From assembly GCA_964556145.1 (NCBI GenBank), contig CAZKVD010000044.1:1-13773 (forward strand): a stretch of 13,773 bases of DNA, given 5' to 3'. Under the pieces are notes generated by a model that saw only the letters and a list, made by a program, of their open reading frames with translations, was not told the origin of the DNA and made no database searches. Both the position numbers and the translations under genes were made by a program. The DNA comes from F1-20-MAGs119 sp964556145. GTDB taxonomy: Bacteria; Actinomycetota; Acidimicrobiia; Acidimicrobiales; Ilumatobacteraceae. Shown in pieces: positions 6,954 to 13,773 of the stretch; position 1 is the first letter of the stretch, and every line of letters begins with the position of its first letter.

Positions 6954-7841
6954 ATGGCGGCGAAACGACAACGACTCGATGCTGCCGCGCTGACCGCAGC
7001 CCTGCCCGTGATTGCACTGTTGCCCGCGTGGTTCGCCAGCACCTCACTGATGTGGCTCGTCACCTCCGTTGCCTTCGATGCGCCCTACGCGTTGTTCATG
7101 GGAGTCGTTGCCCTCGGGTCGGTGGTCATGTTTCTGCCGTTCACGCAACGCGTGTTCCTCAACCGACTCCTCGGAGTTCGACCGCCCAACGTCGACGAAC
7201 TCCGCCGGCTGACCGCCGCAACACGCATGGTGGTCGCCGCCGCGGGAACACCCCGACGACGCTTCGTCCTCGCGATCGACGACAGCGACGACATCAATGC
7301 CTTCGCATGTGGCGGTCATGTTCTCGTGGTCAGTTCATTCGCGGTGAAGAACCTCGACGATGACGAACTGACGGGCGTCGTTGCCCACGAGTTCAGCCAT
7401 CACCTTGGTGCGCACACGGTCGGCTTGTCGTTCGCACAGTGGTTCAGCCTGCCCGTGCTGCTGTGTGCCCGCATCGGCGACACCACCCGCAGCATTGCGC
7501 GACGACCACTCCGACGACTTGCGGGGTTCGGTCGTTACGGACCTTTCCTTGCGAAAGTCATCGGTTTTTTTCTGGCTGCATTTTCGTGGGTCTTCAACTC
7601 CACCCTCGCAGCGGCCCGGAACCTGAACGACCTCGTCGGTCGCGATGCAGAGTTCCACGCCGATCGTCGGGTCGTCGAGCTCGGCTTCGGGCGACAACTC
7701 GCACGTGCCCTTGCACACGTCGCACCGCGCGACGGAACGGCAATCGGAAGGAGCCGGCTCGATCGGGTGTTCTCGTCACATCCTCCGGCGCGCACACGAA
7801 TCGCGCGAATCGATGCGCTGTTACGTTCGCGCCGGCTTTAG
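6954..7841 (+). CDS. M48-family membrane metalloprotease (HtpX-like), 295 aa
   Basis: M48 proteases are zinc enzymes that cut membrane or misfolded envelope proteins. The zinc motif is H145-E146-F-S-H149 (VVAHEFSHHLG), and the third ligand is E233 in GRDAEFHADR. The typical FACGGHVLVVSS strand comes before the zinc site, as in HtpX and Ste24. Two membrane helices are predicted near residues 10-34 and 45-62. Two more hydrophobic stretches lie near 153-172 and 200-220, after the zinc motif, which matches the HtpX layout. The ATG at 6954 is favoured by the TAGCCT box seven bases upstream; the frame is open further upstream, but that part overlaps the divergent gene. Its role could be membrane quality control. 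It is not called htpX because orthology cannot be checked. Confidence 0.92.
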   Translation: MAAKRQRLDAAALTAALPVIALLPAWFASTSLMWLVTSVAFDAPYALFMGVVALGSVVMFLPFTQRVFLNRLLGVRPPNVDELRRLTAATRMVVAAAGTPRRRFVLAIDDSDDINAFACGGHVLVVSSFAVKNLDDDELTGVVAHEFSHHLGAHTVGLSFAQWFSLPVLLCARIGDTTRSIARRPLRRLAGFGRYGPFLAKVIGFFLAAFSWVFNSTLAAARNLNDLVGRDAEFHADRRVVELGFGRQLARALAHVAPRDGTAIGRSRLDRVFSSHPPARTRIARIDALLRSRRL

Positions 7842-7861
7842 CCGGTCTTCGGACACGGCGG

Positions 7862-7867
7862 TAGCCT
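7862..7867 (+). promoter_or_regulatory. Probable -10 element of a leaderless promoter for hemE
   Basis: TAGCCT lies seven bases before the GTG at 7875. It is part of the 13-mer CGGCGGTAGCCTG (7856-7868), which recurs at 13290-13302 before the glycosyltransferase gene. No Shine-Dalgarno sequence competes. Confidence 0.5.
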
Positions 7868-7874
7868 GCCGAAC

Positions 7875-8933
7875 GTGACGGCCTCCCCCGCCAACTCGGC
7901 CAGCGACGAGTCGCCGTTCCTGCATGCAGCACGCGGTCTCCCCGCCTCGCATACGCCGGTCTGGTTCATGCGCCAGGCCGGTCGCAGCCTTCCCGAATAC
8001 CGCGCTTTGCGTGGCGAGGGCAGCATCCTCGATGCGATCAAGCGCCCCGAACTCGCCGCCGAATTCACTCTCCAACCCGTGCGGCGTTACGGCGTCGATG
8101 CCGCGGTGCTCTACAGCGACATCGTCGTGTCGTCGCACGCGGTCGGCTTCGGTATCGATGTCGCACCGGGTACGGGTCCCGTCGCCGAAGCACCGTTGCG
8201 CACTGCTGCCGACCTGGCGCGACTGCGTCCTCTCGATGCCGAAACCGACATGGGCTACGTCATGGAAACCATCGACCTGCTCGTGCGGCAACTCGAGGTA
8301 CCGCTGCTCGGTTTCGCCGGGGCCCCGTTCACCGTGGCGAGCTACCTGATCGAAGGCCGGCCGAGCCGCACCTACGAGCACACCTTCGCAATGCTGCGAA
8401 CGGAACCCGTTTTGTGGGGCAACGTGATGGAGCGACTGACACAACACGCCATCGAACTCGTCAGTCGCCAGATCGCCCACGGAGCGGGCGCGTTCCAGAT
8501 TTTCGACAGTTGGATCGGTGCGCTCGATGATGCGACCTACCGGGCCGCGGTTCTGCCGCACACGCGCACCTTGTTTGCCGAACTGCATTCTCGACATCCG
8601 TCGGTACCCGGCATCCACTTCGGCGTCGGCTGTTCGCATCTGCTCGAGGCCATGCACGATGCCGGCGCCGATGTGTTGGGCGTCGACCAAACGATTCCAC
8701 TCGATGAGGTTCGCCGCCGCGTGGGAGCCGACGTCGTTCTGCAGGGGAACCTCGACCCGGCGGCAGTGTTGGCGGGTCGCGACGCGGCTATTGCCGCAGC
8801 GGACGCCGTTCTCGAAGCAAACGCCGGGCATCCCGGACACATCTTCAACCTTGGTCACGGCGTCACCCCGCAATGCGATCCCGATGTGCTGCTCGCCGTG
8901 GTTGAACACGTTCACGAAAGGACCCGCCGATGA
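7875..8933 (+). CDS. hemE: Uroporphyrinogen decarboxylase
   Basis: HemE removes four carboxyl groups from uroporphyrinogen III to give coproporphyrinogen III in the cytoplasm. The N-terminal signature PVWFMRQAGRSLPEYR carries R33 and R37. The key aspartate is D82 (LYSDIV), the conserved tyrosine is Y157 in GAPFTVASY, and the histidine is H328 in FNLGHGVTP. At 352 aa the length is normal. The start is GTG at 7875, 33 bases after the M48 gene, with a -10-like TAGCCT just upstream, so it probably has its own transcript. The stop TGA overlaps the start of the ferrochelatase gene (ATGA), coupling the haem genes. Confidence 0.97.
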   Translation: MTASPANSASDESPFLHAARGLPASHTPVWFMRQAGRSLPEYRALRGEGSILDAIKRPELAAEFTLQPVRRYGVDAAVLYSDIVVSSHAVGFGIDVAPGTGPVAEAPLRTAADLARLRPLDAETDMGYVMETIDLLVRQLEVPLLGFAGAPFTVASYLIEGRPSRTYEHTFAMLRTEPVLWGNVMERLTQHAIELVSRQIAHGAGAFQIFDSWIGALDDATYRAAVLPHTRTLFAELHSRHPSVPGIHFGVGCSHLLEAMHDAGADVLGVDQTIPLDEVRRRVGADVVLQGNLDPAAVLAGRDAAIAAADAVLEANAGHPGHIFNLGHGVTPQCDPDVLLAVVEHVHERTRR

Positions 8934-9841
8934 TCTCGGTTGTTTTGATGGCCTACGGCACTCCCCGCAGCCGCGAGGAGATTCTCCCCTACTACACCGA
9001 CATTCGTCGCGGTCGTCCGCCGACCGAGGAACTTCTCGCAGAGCTCACCGCCCGTTACGAAGCAATCGGTGGCCTCTCCCCTCTTGCCGCGCTGACCGAA
9101 GCACAACGTGATGCCGTGCAGCGCAGCCTCGATGCGTTGCAGCCCGGCAGGTTCCGCGTGACGCTCGGACTCAAGCACGCACACCCGATGATCGAGGAAT
9201 CCGTCGTCGACATTGTCGGTACCGGAACCGAAAGAATCGTCGGTCTGGTGCTGGCGCCGCACTATTCGTCCTACAGCATCGGACAGTACGTGGGTCGGGC
9301 ACGTGCGGCAGCCGAACCGAGCGGTGTCGAAGTCGTCGGCATCGATTCGTGGGCCACCGAACCCGCGTTCATCGAATTCCTGGCAGCCGACATGAAGGCG
9401 CGCCTGGCGAAAATGCCGGCCAAGACCAAGGTGTTGTTCACCGCGCACTCATTGCCGCAGCGCATCATCGATGGCGGCGATCCGTATCCGAACGAACTTC
9501 GCGCAACCGCGGTGGCCGTTGCCAACGCCCTCGGGCTTCGCGAGAACGAACAGTGGGCGATTGCGTGGCAGTCCGCCGGCCGCACCCCCGAACCGTGGAT
9601 CGGGCCCGACGTCCTCGAGGCGATCGACGAGCTTGCCGCCGATGACAACGGACCCGACGGCGTTCTCGTCTGTGCATGCGGATTCGTCGCCGACCACCTC
9701 GAAGTGCTCTACGACCTCGACATCGAAGCGAGGCAGCACGCCGAGTCAAAGGGCCTCGTCTTCGACCGTACGTCATGCGTGAACGACAACGAATCCGTCA
9801 TGAGTGCACTGGCGCGTCGCGTCGTCGAGGCGGTGGCTTGA
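8930..9841 (+). CDS. hemH: Ferrochelatase, probably the coproporphyrin type
   Basis: The enzyme inserts Fe2+ into a porphyrin. Catalytic histidine H173 lies in FTAHSLPQR and the conserved acid E258 in ADHLEVLYDLDIEA. Between them WQSAGRTPEPWIGPDV is typical of the Gram-positive class. The length of 303 aa is close to the monofunctional Bacillus type. Beside a HemY-type oxidase in an actinobacterium, the likely substrate is coproporphyrin III (the CpfC role) rather than protoporphyrin IX; that is inference from pathway knowledge. Cysteines C248 and C250 flank the active-site loop and C283 is near the end, but I cannot place an iron-sulfur cluster from these. ATG 8930 overlaps the hemE stop, and the TGA at 9839-9841 overlaps the next start. 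Confidence 0.95.
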   Translation: MISVVLMAYGTPRSREEILPYYTDIRRGRPPTEELLAELTARYEAIGGLSPLAALTEAQRDAVQRSLDALQPGRFRVTLGLKHAHPMIEESVVDIVGTGTERIVGLVLAPHYSSYSIGQYVGRARAAAEPSGVEVVGIDSWATEPAFIEFLAADMKARLAKMPAKTKVLFTAHSLPQRIIDGGDPYPNELRATAVAVANALGLRENEQWAIAWQSAGRTPEPWIGPDVLEAIDELAADDNGPDGVLVCACGFVADHLEVLYDLDIEARQHAESKGLVFDRTSCVNDNESVMSALARRVVEAVA

Positions 9842-11241
9842 GCAACGGCCAGGGCACGGGGCGCGTCGTCATCGTTGGCGCGGGCATCACCGGCCTCGCC
9901 TGTGCGCACAGGCTCCTCGTCAATCGTCCCGGAACCCGGGTCACCGTTGTCGAAGCGGCTGATCGTGTCGGGGGGCTCATCCGCACCAGTCCGTTCGCCG
10001 GCCATGCCGGTGTCGACGAGGCAGCCGATGCCTTTCTGCTCCGCGTTCCTGCGGCACGCTCCCTTGCGATCGCGGTCGGCTTGGGCGACACCCTGACGTC
10101 CCCGGCAATTGCACACGCGTCGGTGTGGCGTGGCCGCTTGCATCCACTTCCCGAAAGTCTGCTGCTCGGTGTCCCGACACGACTCGGACCACTGGCTCGC
10201 TCGCACTTGATCTCGCCGGTCGGGAAGGCCCGGGCCGCGCTCGAACCGCTGTTGCCCCGCACATCCCTCGATGACGACTGTCTGGGTCGATTCATGCGCC
10301 GCCGCCTCGGCAACGAGGTGCACGAGATGTTGATCGACCCTCTCGTCGGCAGCATCTATGCCGCCGAAACCAACAACTTTTCGCTGCGCGGAATGCCACA
10401 GCTGCACGAACTTGCACTCGAAGGACGCAGCCTGCTGATCTCGGCGCGAAAACGCCCAAAACCTGCACCTGCAGGCGCCGAGAATCCGGTGTTTGCCGCA
10501 CCACGGGCCGGAATGCAGGCACTCATCGACGCGGTTCGCGGTGACATCGCCGCACGTGGAGCAACCATCCTCACCAATGCGCGCGTCGAATCGGTGGAAC
10601 GAGCCGGAAGCGGACTCGTCGTGAACGCCGCGGGCCAGGCACTCCACTGCGATCACGTGGTTCTCGCCGCGCCGGCGCGCGCGACCGGCACGTGGCTGGC
10701 CTCGTCGGCCCCGCAGGCGGCGCACCTGTTGTCGGCGTGGGAACACGCATCGGTTGTGATGGTGACACTCGCGGTTCCCCGTCAAGGTCTTCCGCGCACG
10801 GCCACGGGAAGTGGCTACCTCGTCCCGAAGCCCGAACAACGTTTCGTCACCGCAGTGTCGTTCGCCTCACAGAAATGGGCACATCTCGATGACGGGACGC
10901 ACGCGCTGTTGAGAATCTCTCTTGGTCGCGACGGCATGCCGTTGCACCAGCACTCCGATGACGAACTCCTCTCTTTCGCCCTCGCCGACTTGAAATTGCA
11001 CCTCGGCGTCGACCCCGACGTGCGCCAAGCCCGGCTCACACGTTGGGTCGAAAGTTTCCCGCAATACCGTCCACGACACTTCGAGCGGGTCGAGCACGTC
11101 GAATCGCACTTGGCAACCGAACTACCCAACGTGCATCTGGCGGGTGCGAGCTACCGCGGTATTGGAATTCCTGCCTGCATCCAGCAAGGAAACGACGCTG
11201 CCGATCGCATCTCCGCACGGATTTCCGCGCCGAACACCTGA
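9838..11241 (+). CDS. hemY: HemY-type coproporphyrinogen/protoporphyrinogen III oxidase
   Basis: This FAD enzyme removes six electrons from the porphyrinogen with oxygen as acceptor. The Rossmann motif G14-A-G16-I-T-G19 is near the start, VTVVEAADRVGG closes the second strand, and the C-terminal FAD segment HLAGASYRGIGIPACIQQGNDAA is intact. The length of 467 aa is typical. TTG at 9838 is the likely start: it overlaps the ferrochelatase stop as TTGA, and the FAD motif follows after 13 residues. In actinobacteria HemY (CgoX) usually makes coproporphyrin III for the neighbouring ferrochelatase, with ChdC finishing haem b. No chdC is in this window. Confidence 0.95.
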   Translation: MSNGQGTGRVVIVGAGITGLACAHRLLVNRPGTRVTVVEAADRVGGLIRTSPFAGHAGVDEAADAFLLRVPAARSLAIAVGLGDTLTSPAIAHASVWRGRLHPLPESLLLGVPTRLGPLARSHLISPVGKARAALEPLLPRTSLDDDCLGRFMRRRLGNEVHEMLIDPLVGSIYAAETNNFSLRGMPQLHELALEGRSLLISARKRPKPAPAGAENPVFAAPRAGMQALIDAVRGDIAARGATILTNARVESVERAGSGLVVNAAGQALHCDHVVLAAPARATGTWLASSAPQAAHLLSAWEHASVVMVTLAVPRQGLPRTATGSGYLVPKPEQRFVTAVSFASQKWAHLDDGTHALLRISLGRDGMPLHQHSDDELLSFALADLKLHLGVDPDVRQARLTRWVESFPQYRPRHFERVEHVESHLATELPNVHLAGASYRGIGIPACIQQGNDAADRISARISAPNT

Positions 11242-11247
11242 GTTTCT

Positions 11248-11256
11248 TGCCACAAT
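11248..11256 (+). promoter_or_regulatory. Possible extended -10 box before the sortase gene
   Basis: TGCCACAAT (TG, one base, CACAAT) lies in the 21-base gap after hemY and ends six bases before the ATG at 11263. This would give a nearly leaderless sortase-lnt transcript. No Shine-Dalgarno sequence is seen. The support is modest. Confidence 0.3.
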
Positions 11257-11262
11257 TGGTTC

Positions 11263-11799
11263 ATGCGTCGGTTCAGGTTTGCGCTTGCCACCATCTTGTT
11301 GGCCGCAACCTGCACTTACGCACCGACTCCGACACTGGCAAAGGGCACCGACCGCGGAACGACCTCGGTGCCGCGCCTCGGCCGCACGGTTGCAACCGTC
11401 GACATTCCGTCGATTTCGTTGCAGACTCCGTTGCTCTACGGCATCCATGACGGCGCTCTGTCGAAGGGGCTTGGCTTGTGGCCCGGCACGGCACTCCCCG
11501 GCAAGCCCGGAAACGCCGTCATTGCCGGACATCGAACCAGCCATGGTGCGCCGATGCGCGATATCGACAAGCTGAAGATCGGTGATCGCATCTACGTCAC
11601 GACGACGGGCAAACGAACCGCAGTTCTCGAATACCGCATCACCAAGCGACAAATCGTTCGACCCGATGCAATGTGGATCACACGTCCGACACGTGCTGCG
11701 ACACTCACCATCTTCGCCTGCCACCCACCGCATTCGATCGCGTACCGGTACGTGATCTTCGCCAAGCTTGTCGGCCAATCAAGCACCGGCCGCGCGTGA
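11263..11799 (+). CDS. Exported sortase-family transpeptidase, 178 aa
   Basis: Sortases cut a C-terminal sorting signal and join the protein to the cell wall or another amine. The catalytic residues are H90 (VIAGHRTSHG), C153 (TLTIFACHPP) and R162 (IAYRYVIF), with the usual order and spacing. The DIPSISLQTPLLYGI segment near residue 47 is also typical. A basic N-terminus and a hydrophobic stretch (about 5-26) form a signal peptide or N-terminal anchor; there is no C-terminal membrane helix. It resembles the class E/actinobacterial soluble-core group, but the class is uncertain. The TGA overlaps the lnt start as GTGA, an unusual pairing. No LPXTG-like substrate is encoded in the window. Confidence 0.9.
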   Translation: MRRFRFALATILLAATCTYAPTPTLAKGTDRGTTSVPRLGRTVATVDIPSISLQTPLLYGIHDGALSKGLGLWPGTALPGKPGNAVIAGHRTSHGAPMRDIDKLKIGDRIYVTTTGKRTAVLEYRITKRQIVRPDAMWITRPTRAATLTIFACHPPHSIAYRYVIFAKLVGQSSTGRA

Positions 11800-13298
11800 A
11801 AATACGTATCACCCGCGGCGCGACCAAGTCACTCGCCGCCGGCACCATGGTTGCAGCGGCGATGCCGCCCTGGGGTTGGTGGCCACTTGCATTTCTCGGC
11901 CTCGCTTGGTTCCACGGAACCAGCAAAACGGCCTCGACACGGCGTGGCGCATTCGCATTCGGCGGACTGTTCACACTCGGCTGGTTGTTGCCGGCCACCG
12001 CCTGGATGTGGTTCATTTCCGCGCCCGGATGGATCGTTGCCTGCGTTCTCTTCGCCGTCCTCCATGGTCTCGCCGAAGCTGCCATCTGGCGCGTTGAACG
12101 ACGAGCGGTTCTGCAGCCCCTCGTGCACGGTCTGGTCGAGGCGTTGCGTTTTTCGTGGCCCTTCGGTGGCGTCCCACTTGCTTCACTTGCGATCTCCCAA
12201 TCGCAAAGTCCCGTCATACCGCTCGTGCGTGTGGTCGGAGTCATCGGTGTCACTTGGTTCGTATGGCAGGCCGCGGTGCTCATCCGTGCACGCAAGCGCC
12301 ACCTCTTCACGATGGCCGCAATCGGCATCGTCACCATTGCGCTCGCGCCCACGGCCGGCAACATCGAAGGCTCCCCCCGGATTCGCGTCGCGGCGGTGCA
12401 GGGCGGTGGCCCACAGGGAACGCGCGCCATCAACACCGACCCGCGAACGGTTCATCTCCGTCATCTCGAGGTGATGCGCACCATCTCGCCGACCGACAAG
12501 GTCGACATCGTTGTGTGGCCCGAAAACGTGGTCGACGTTGCCGACTTCGCGGCATCGCGCGAGTTCGCCGAAATCTCCGACGAGGCAAAGCGACTCGATG
12601 CGCCGGTCCTGGTGGGAGTCACCGAGGACGCGGGCCCGGGACGCTTCACCAACAAACAAGTGGTGGTTCTCGCCGATGGTCGACTGGGCGACGAATACGA
12701 CAAGGTGCGCAGGGTTCCCTTTGGTGAGTACATCCCGATGCGCGGCGTCCTTCGTGCGATCGGTGCACCCGTCGACCAGGTACCCACCGACGCCGTGTCG
12801 GGAACAAGCCCGGCGCTTCTTTCCGTGCCGTTGAACCGCGCAACGATTTCCGACGACGAGCCGGACGAAGTGTCCGTTGCAACCGCAATTTCGTGGGAAG
12901 TGTTCTTCGCCGGTCGCGTGAACGAGGGCGTCGAGGCCGGCGCAAGCATCGTCGTCAACCCCACCAATGGCTCGTCGTACCGCGGAACAATTCTTCAGAC
13001 ACAACAGATTGCGTCGTCACGGATTCGCGCACTCGAATCGGGTCGCTGGGTCGTCCAGGCGGCCCCCACCGGCTTCTCCGGTTTCATCAGCAACAGAGGC
13101 GACGTCGTTTCGCGAACACGCATCGGTGAGGCGAAGTTGATCATTGCCGACGTTCCGCTGCGCACGGGCCGCACTTGGTATTCACGGCTCGGGGATGCGC
13201 CGATCATCATCGTGATGCTCGGTGTGTTCGCGGTGGTGTTCCGCAGGTCTCTGCAGGCGGCAAAAACACCACGGGGCGGAAAACCTACTCGGCGGTAG
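11796..13298 (+). CDS. lnt: Apolipoprotein N-acyltransferase homologue with Ser in place of the catalytic Cys, 500 aa
   Basis: Lnt adds the third acyl chain to the N-terminal cysteine of lipoproteins. Membrane helices fill residues 12-185, the nitrilase-like domain runs from about 195 to 460, and a final helix lies near 470-487. The nitrilase triad is Glu-Lys-Cys: E243 is in VVWPEN and K303 in YDKVRRVPFGEYIP. The third position, in A-I-S-W-E-V, is S366 (TCG) where Escherichia coli has C387 (A-I-C-Y-E). The flanks PTNGSSY, SSRIRALESGRW and APTGFSGF are well kept, so the domain is not decaying. Either this is a lineage with a serine nucleophile, or the protein lacks the acyl-thioester step. GTG 11796 overlaps the sortase stop by 4 bp. 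Confidence 0.93.
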   Translation: MKIRITRGATKSLAAGTMVAAAMPPWGWWPLAFLGLAWFHGTSKTASTRRGAFAFGGLFTLGWLLPATAWMWFISAPGWIVACVLFAVLHGLAEAAIWRVERRAVLQPLVHGLVEALRFSWPFGGVPLASLAISQSQSPVIPLVRVVGVIGVTWFVWQAAVLIRARKRHLFTMAAIGIVTIALAPTAGNIEGSPRIRVAAVQGGGPQGTRAINTDPRTVHLRHLEVMRTISPTDKVDIVVWPENVVDVADFAASREFAEISDEAKRLDAPVLVGVTEDAGPGRFTNKQVVVLADGRLGDEYDKVRRVPFGEYIPMRGVLRAIGAPVDQVPTDAVSGTSPALLSVPLNRATISDDEPDEVSVATAISWEVFFAGRVNEGVEAGASIVVNPTNGSSYRGTILQTQQIASSRIRALESGRWVVQAAPTGFSGFISNRGDVVSRTRIGEAKLIIADVPLRTGRTWYSRLGDAPIIIVMLGVFAVVFRRSLQAAKTPRGGKPTRR

Positions 13299-13301
13299 CC
13301 T
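13296..13301 (+). promoter_or_regulatory. TAGCCT element before the glycosyltransferase gene
   Basis: TAGCCT, whose TAG is also the lnt stop codon, lies nine bases before the ATG at 13311. It belongs to the 13-mer CGGCGGTAGCCTG shared with the hemE upstream region. A leaderless or very short leader transcript is possible. Confidence 0.4.
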
Positions 13302-13310
13302 GACCGCTCT

Positions 13311-13773
13311 ATGACAGTGGGGGCAGACCCGAACGGGCCGTTGCGCATCGCCTACCTGACCTACCGAGGCAAGCCCCACGTGGGTGGACAAGGTGTGTAC
13401 ACACGGCACCTCACCAAGGCTCTCGTCGACCTTGGTCATCATGTCGAGGTTTTCGGGGGTCAGCCCTATCCGGTTCTCGACCCCCGCGTGCCACTGCACC
13501 AGTTGCCGAGCCTCGACATTTTCAACGATCAGTACCCGGGTCGCTTTCCCGCCTACTGGGAACTGAAGAACTGGCCCAACATCGTCGAGGCGGCCCAGTT
13601 CCTGAAGGGCACATTCGGCGAACCCAAGGCCTTCAGTATCCGGGCCCACCGCGCATTGAAGGCCCGTCGCAACGACTTCGACATCGTGCACGACAACCAG
13701 TGCCTCGGTGACGACATTCTGAAGATCGAAAAGATGATCCCCACGATCGTCACGTTGCACCATCCCATCACTC
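13311..13773 (+). CDS. Family 4-type glycosyltransferase, N-terminal part (cut by the window end)
   Basis: About 154 codons are visible. The first strand LRIAYLTYRG leads into HVGGQGVYTRHLTKAL, the glycine-rich loop (GGxGxY) of GT-B glycosyltransferases of family 4. LGHHVEVFGG follows as the second strand. The conserved DIVHDNQCLG and the start of TIVTLHHPIT, as in acceptor-side domains of this family, close the fragment. The nucleotide-sugar domain lies beyond the window, so donor and product cannot be told. The ATG at 13311 is 12 bases after the lnt stop; a GTG at 13317 is the alternative. No Shine-Dalgarno sequence is seen. Confidence 0.88.
   Translation, partial: MTVGADPNGPLRIAYLTYRGKPHVGGQGVYTRHLTKALVDLGHHVEVFGGQPYPVLDPRVPLHQLPSLDIFNDQYPGRFPAYWELKNWPNIVEAAQFLKGTFGEPKAFSIRAHRALKARRNDFDIVHDNQCLGDDILKIEKMIPTIVTLHHPIT

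Noticed and set aside
7832..7845. CCGGC-TTTA-GCCGG hairpin across the M48 stop codon as a terminator.
   Set aside because: It has five pairs and no U-run, and the next promoter box follows closely. It could be chance in GC-rich DNA.
8930..9841. Iron-sulfur cluster in the ferrochelatase, as in some actinobacterial enzymes.
   Set aside because: Only C248, C250 and C283 are near the expected region and the C-terminal extension that carries the cluster ligands in other enzymes is missing.
11263..11340. Sortase as a lipoprotein, because a cysteine (C17) lies in its signal region.
   Set aside because: The sequence before it is A-A-T-C, which does not fit the lipobox (Leu/Val/Ile at -3 and Gly/Ala/Ser at -1).

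Overview
This is high-GC chromosomal DNA, packed with overlapping genes, most likely from an actinomycete. A member of the Acidimicrobiia is my best guess, judged from gene content and protein style; this is inference, and no rRNA is present to settle it. Two divergent gene trains meet at a 58-bp promoter region (6896-6953). No stretch over 300 bases lacks a gene, and I see no RNA gene, mobile element, CRISPR array or phage gene.

Leftward train (minus strand, read from 6895 down to 1): an alpha/beta-hydrolase of the Est30 type, lgt (prolipoprotein diacylglyceryl transferase), a crotonase-family enzyme, gatC-gatA-gatB (tRNA-dependent amidotransferase), then a thioredoxin-fold lipoprotein whose reading frame is interrupted by a single UGA. 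That UGA sits exactly where the first cysteine of the WCxxC redox motif belongs. A 98-bp gap with a plausible promoter follows, then two small lipoprotein genes in tandem, the second cut by the window edge.

Rightward train (plus strand, 6954 to 13773): an M48 membrane metalloprotease, three haem genes (hemE, ferrochelatase, HemY-type oxidase) coupled by 4-bp overlaps, an exported sortase, apolipoprotein N-acyltransferase (lnt) overlapping the sortase by 4 bp, and the start of a family-4 glycosyltransferase.

The main discovery candidate is the gene at 748-1287. It reads as one 179-residue exported lipoprotein of the DsbE/MPT53/TlpA type with a U-G-T-C active site (Sec80, Cys83), if UGA is decoded as selenocysteine. 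A hairpin downstream of the UGA fits the bacterial SECIS model. UGA also ends this gene and many neighbours, so it is not reassigned genome-wide. A second oddity is that the Lnt catalytic cysteine position holds serine (S366), while the other two triad residues are intact. A third is a recurring TAGCNT element 7-9 nt before start codons that lack a Shine-Dalgarno sequence, suggesting leaderless transcripts.

Functionally, the window joins envelope-protein maturation (Lgt, Lnt, sortase, M48 protease, three lipoproteins, an exported redox protein) with haem synthesis and Asn/Gln-tRNA amidation.
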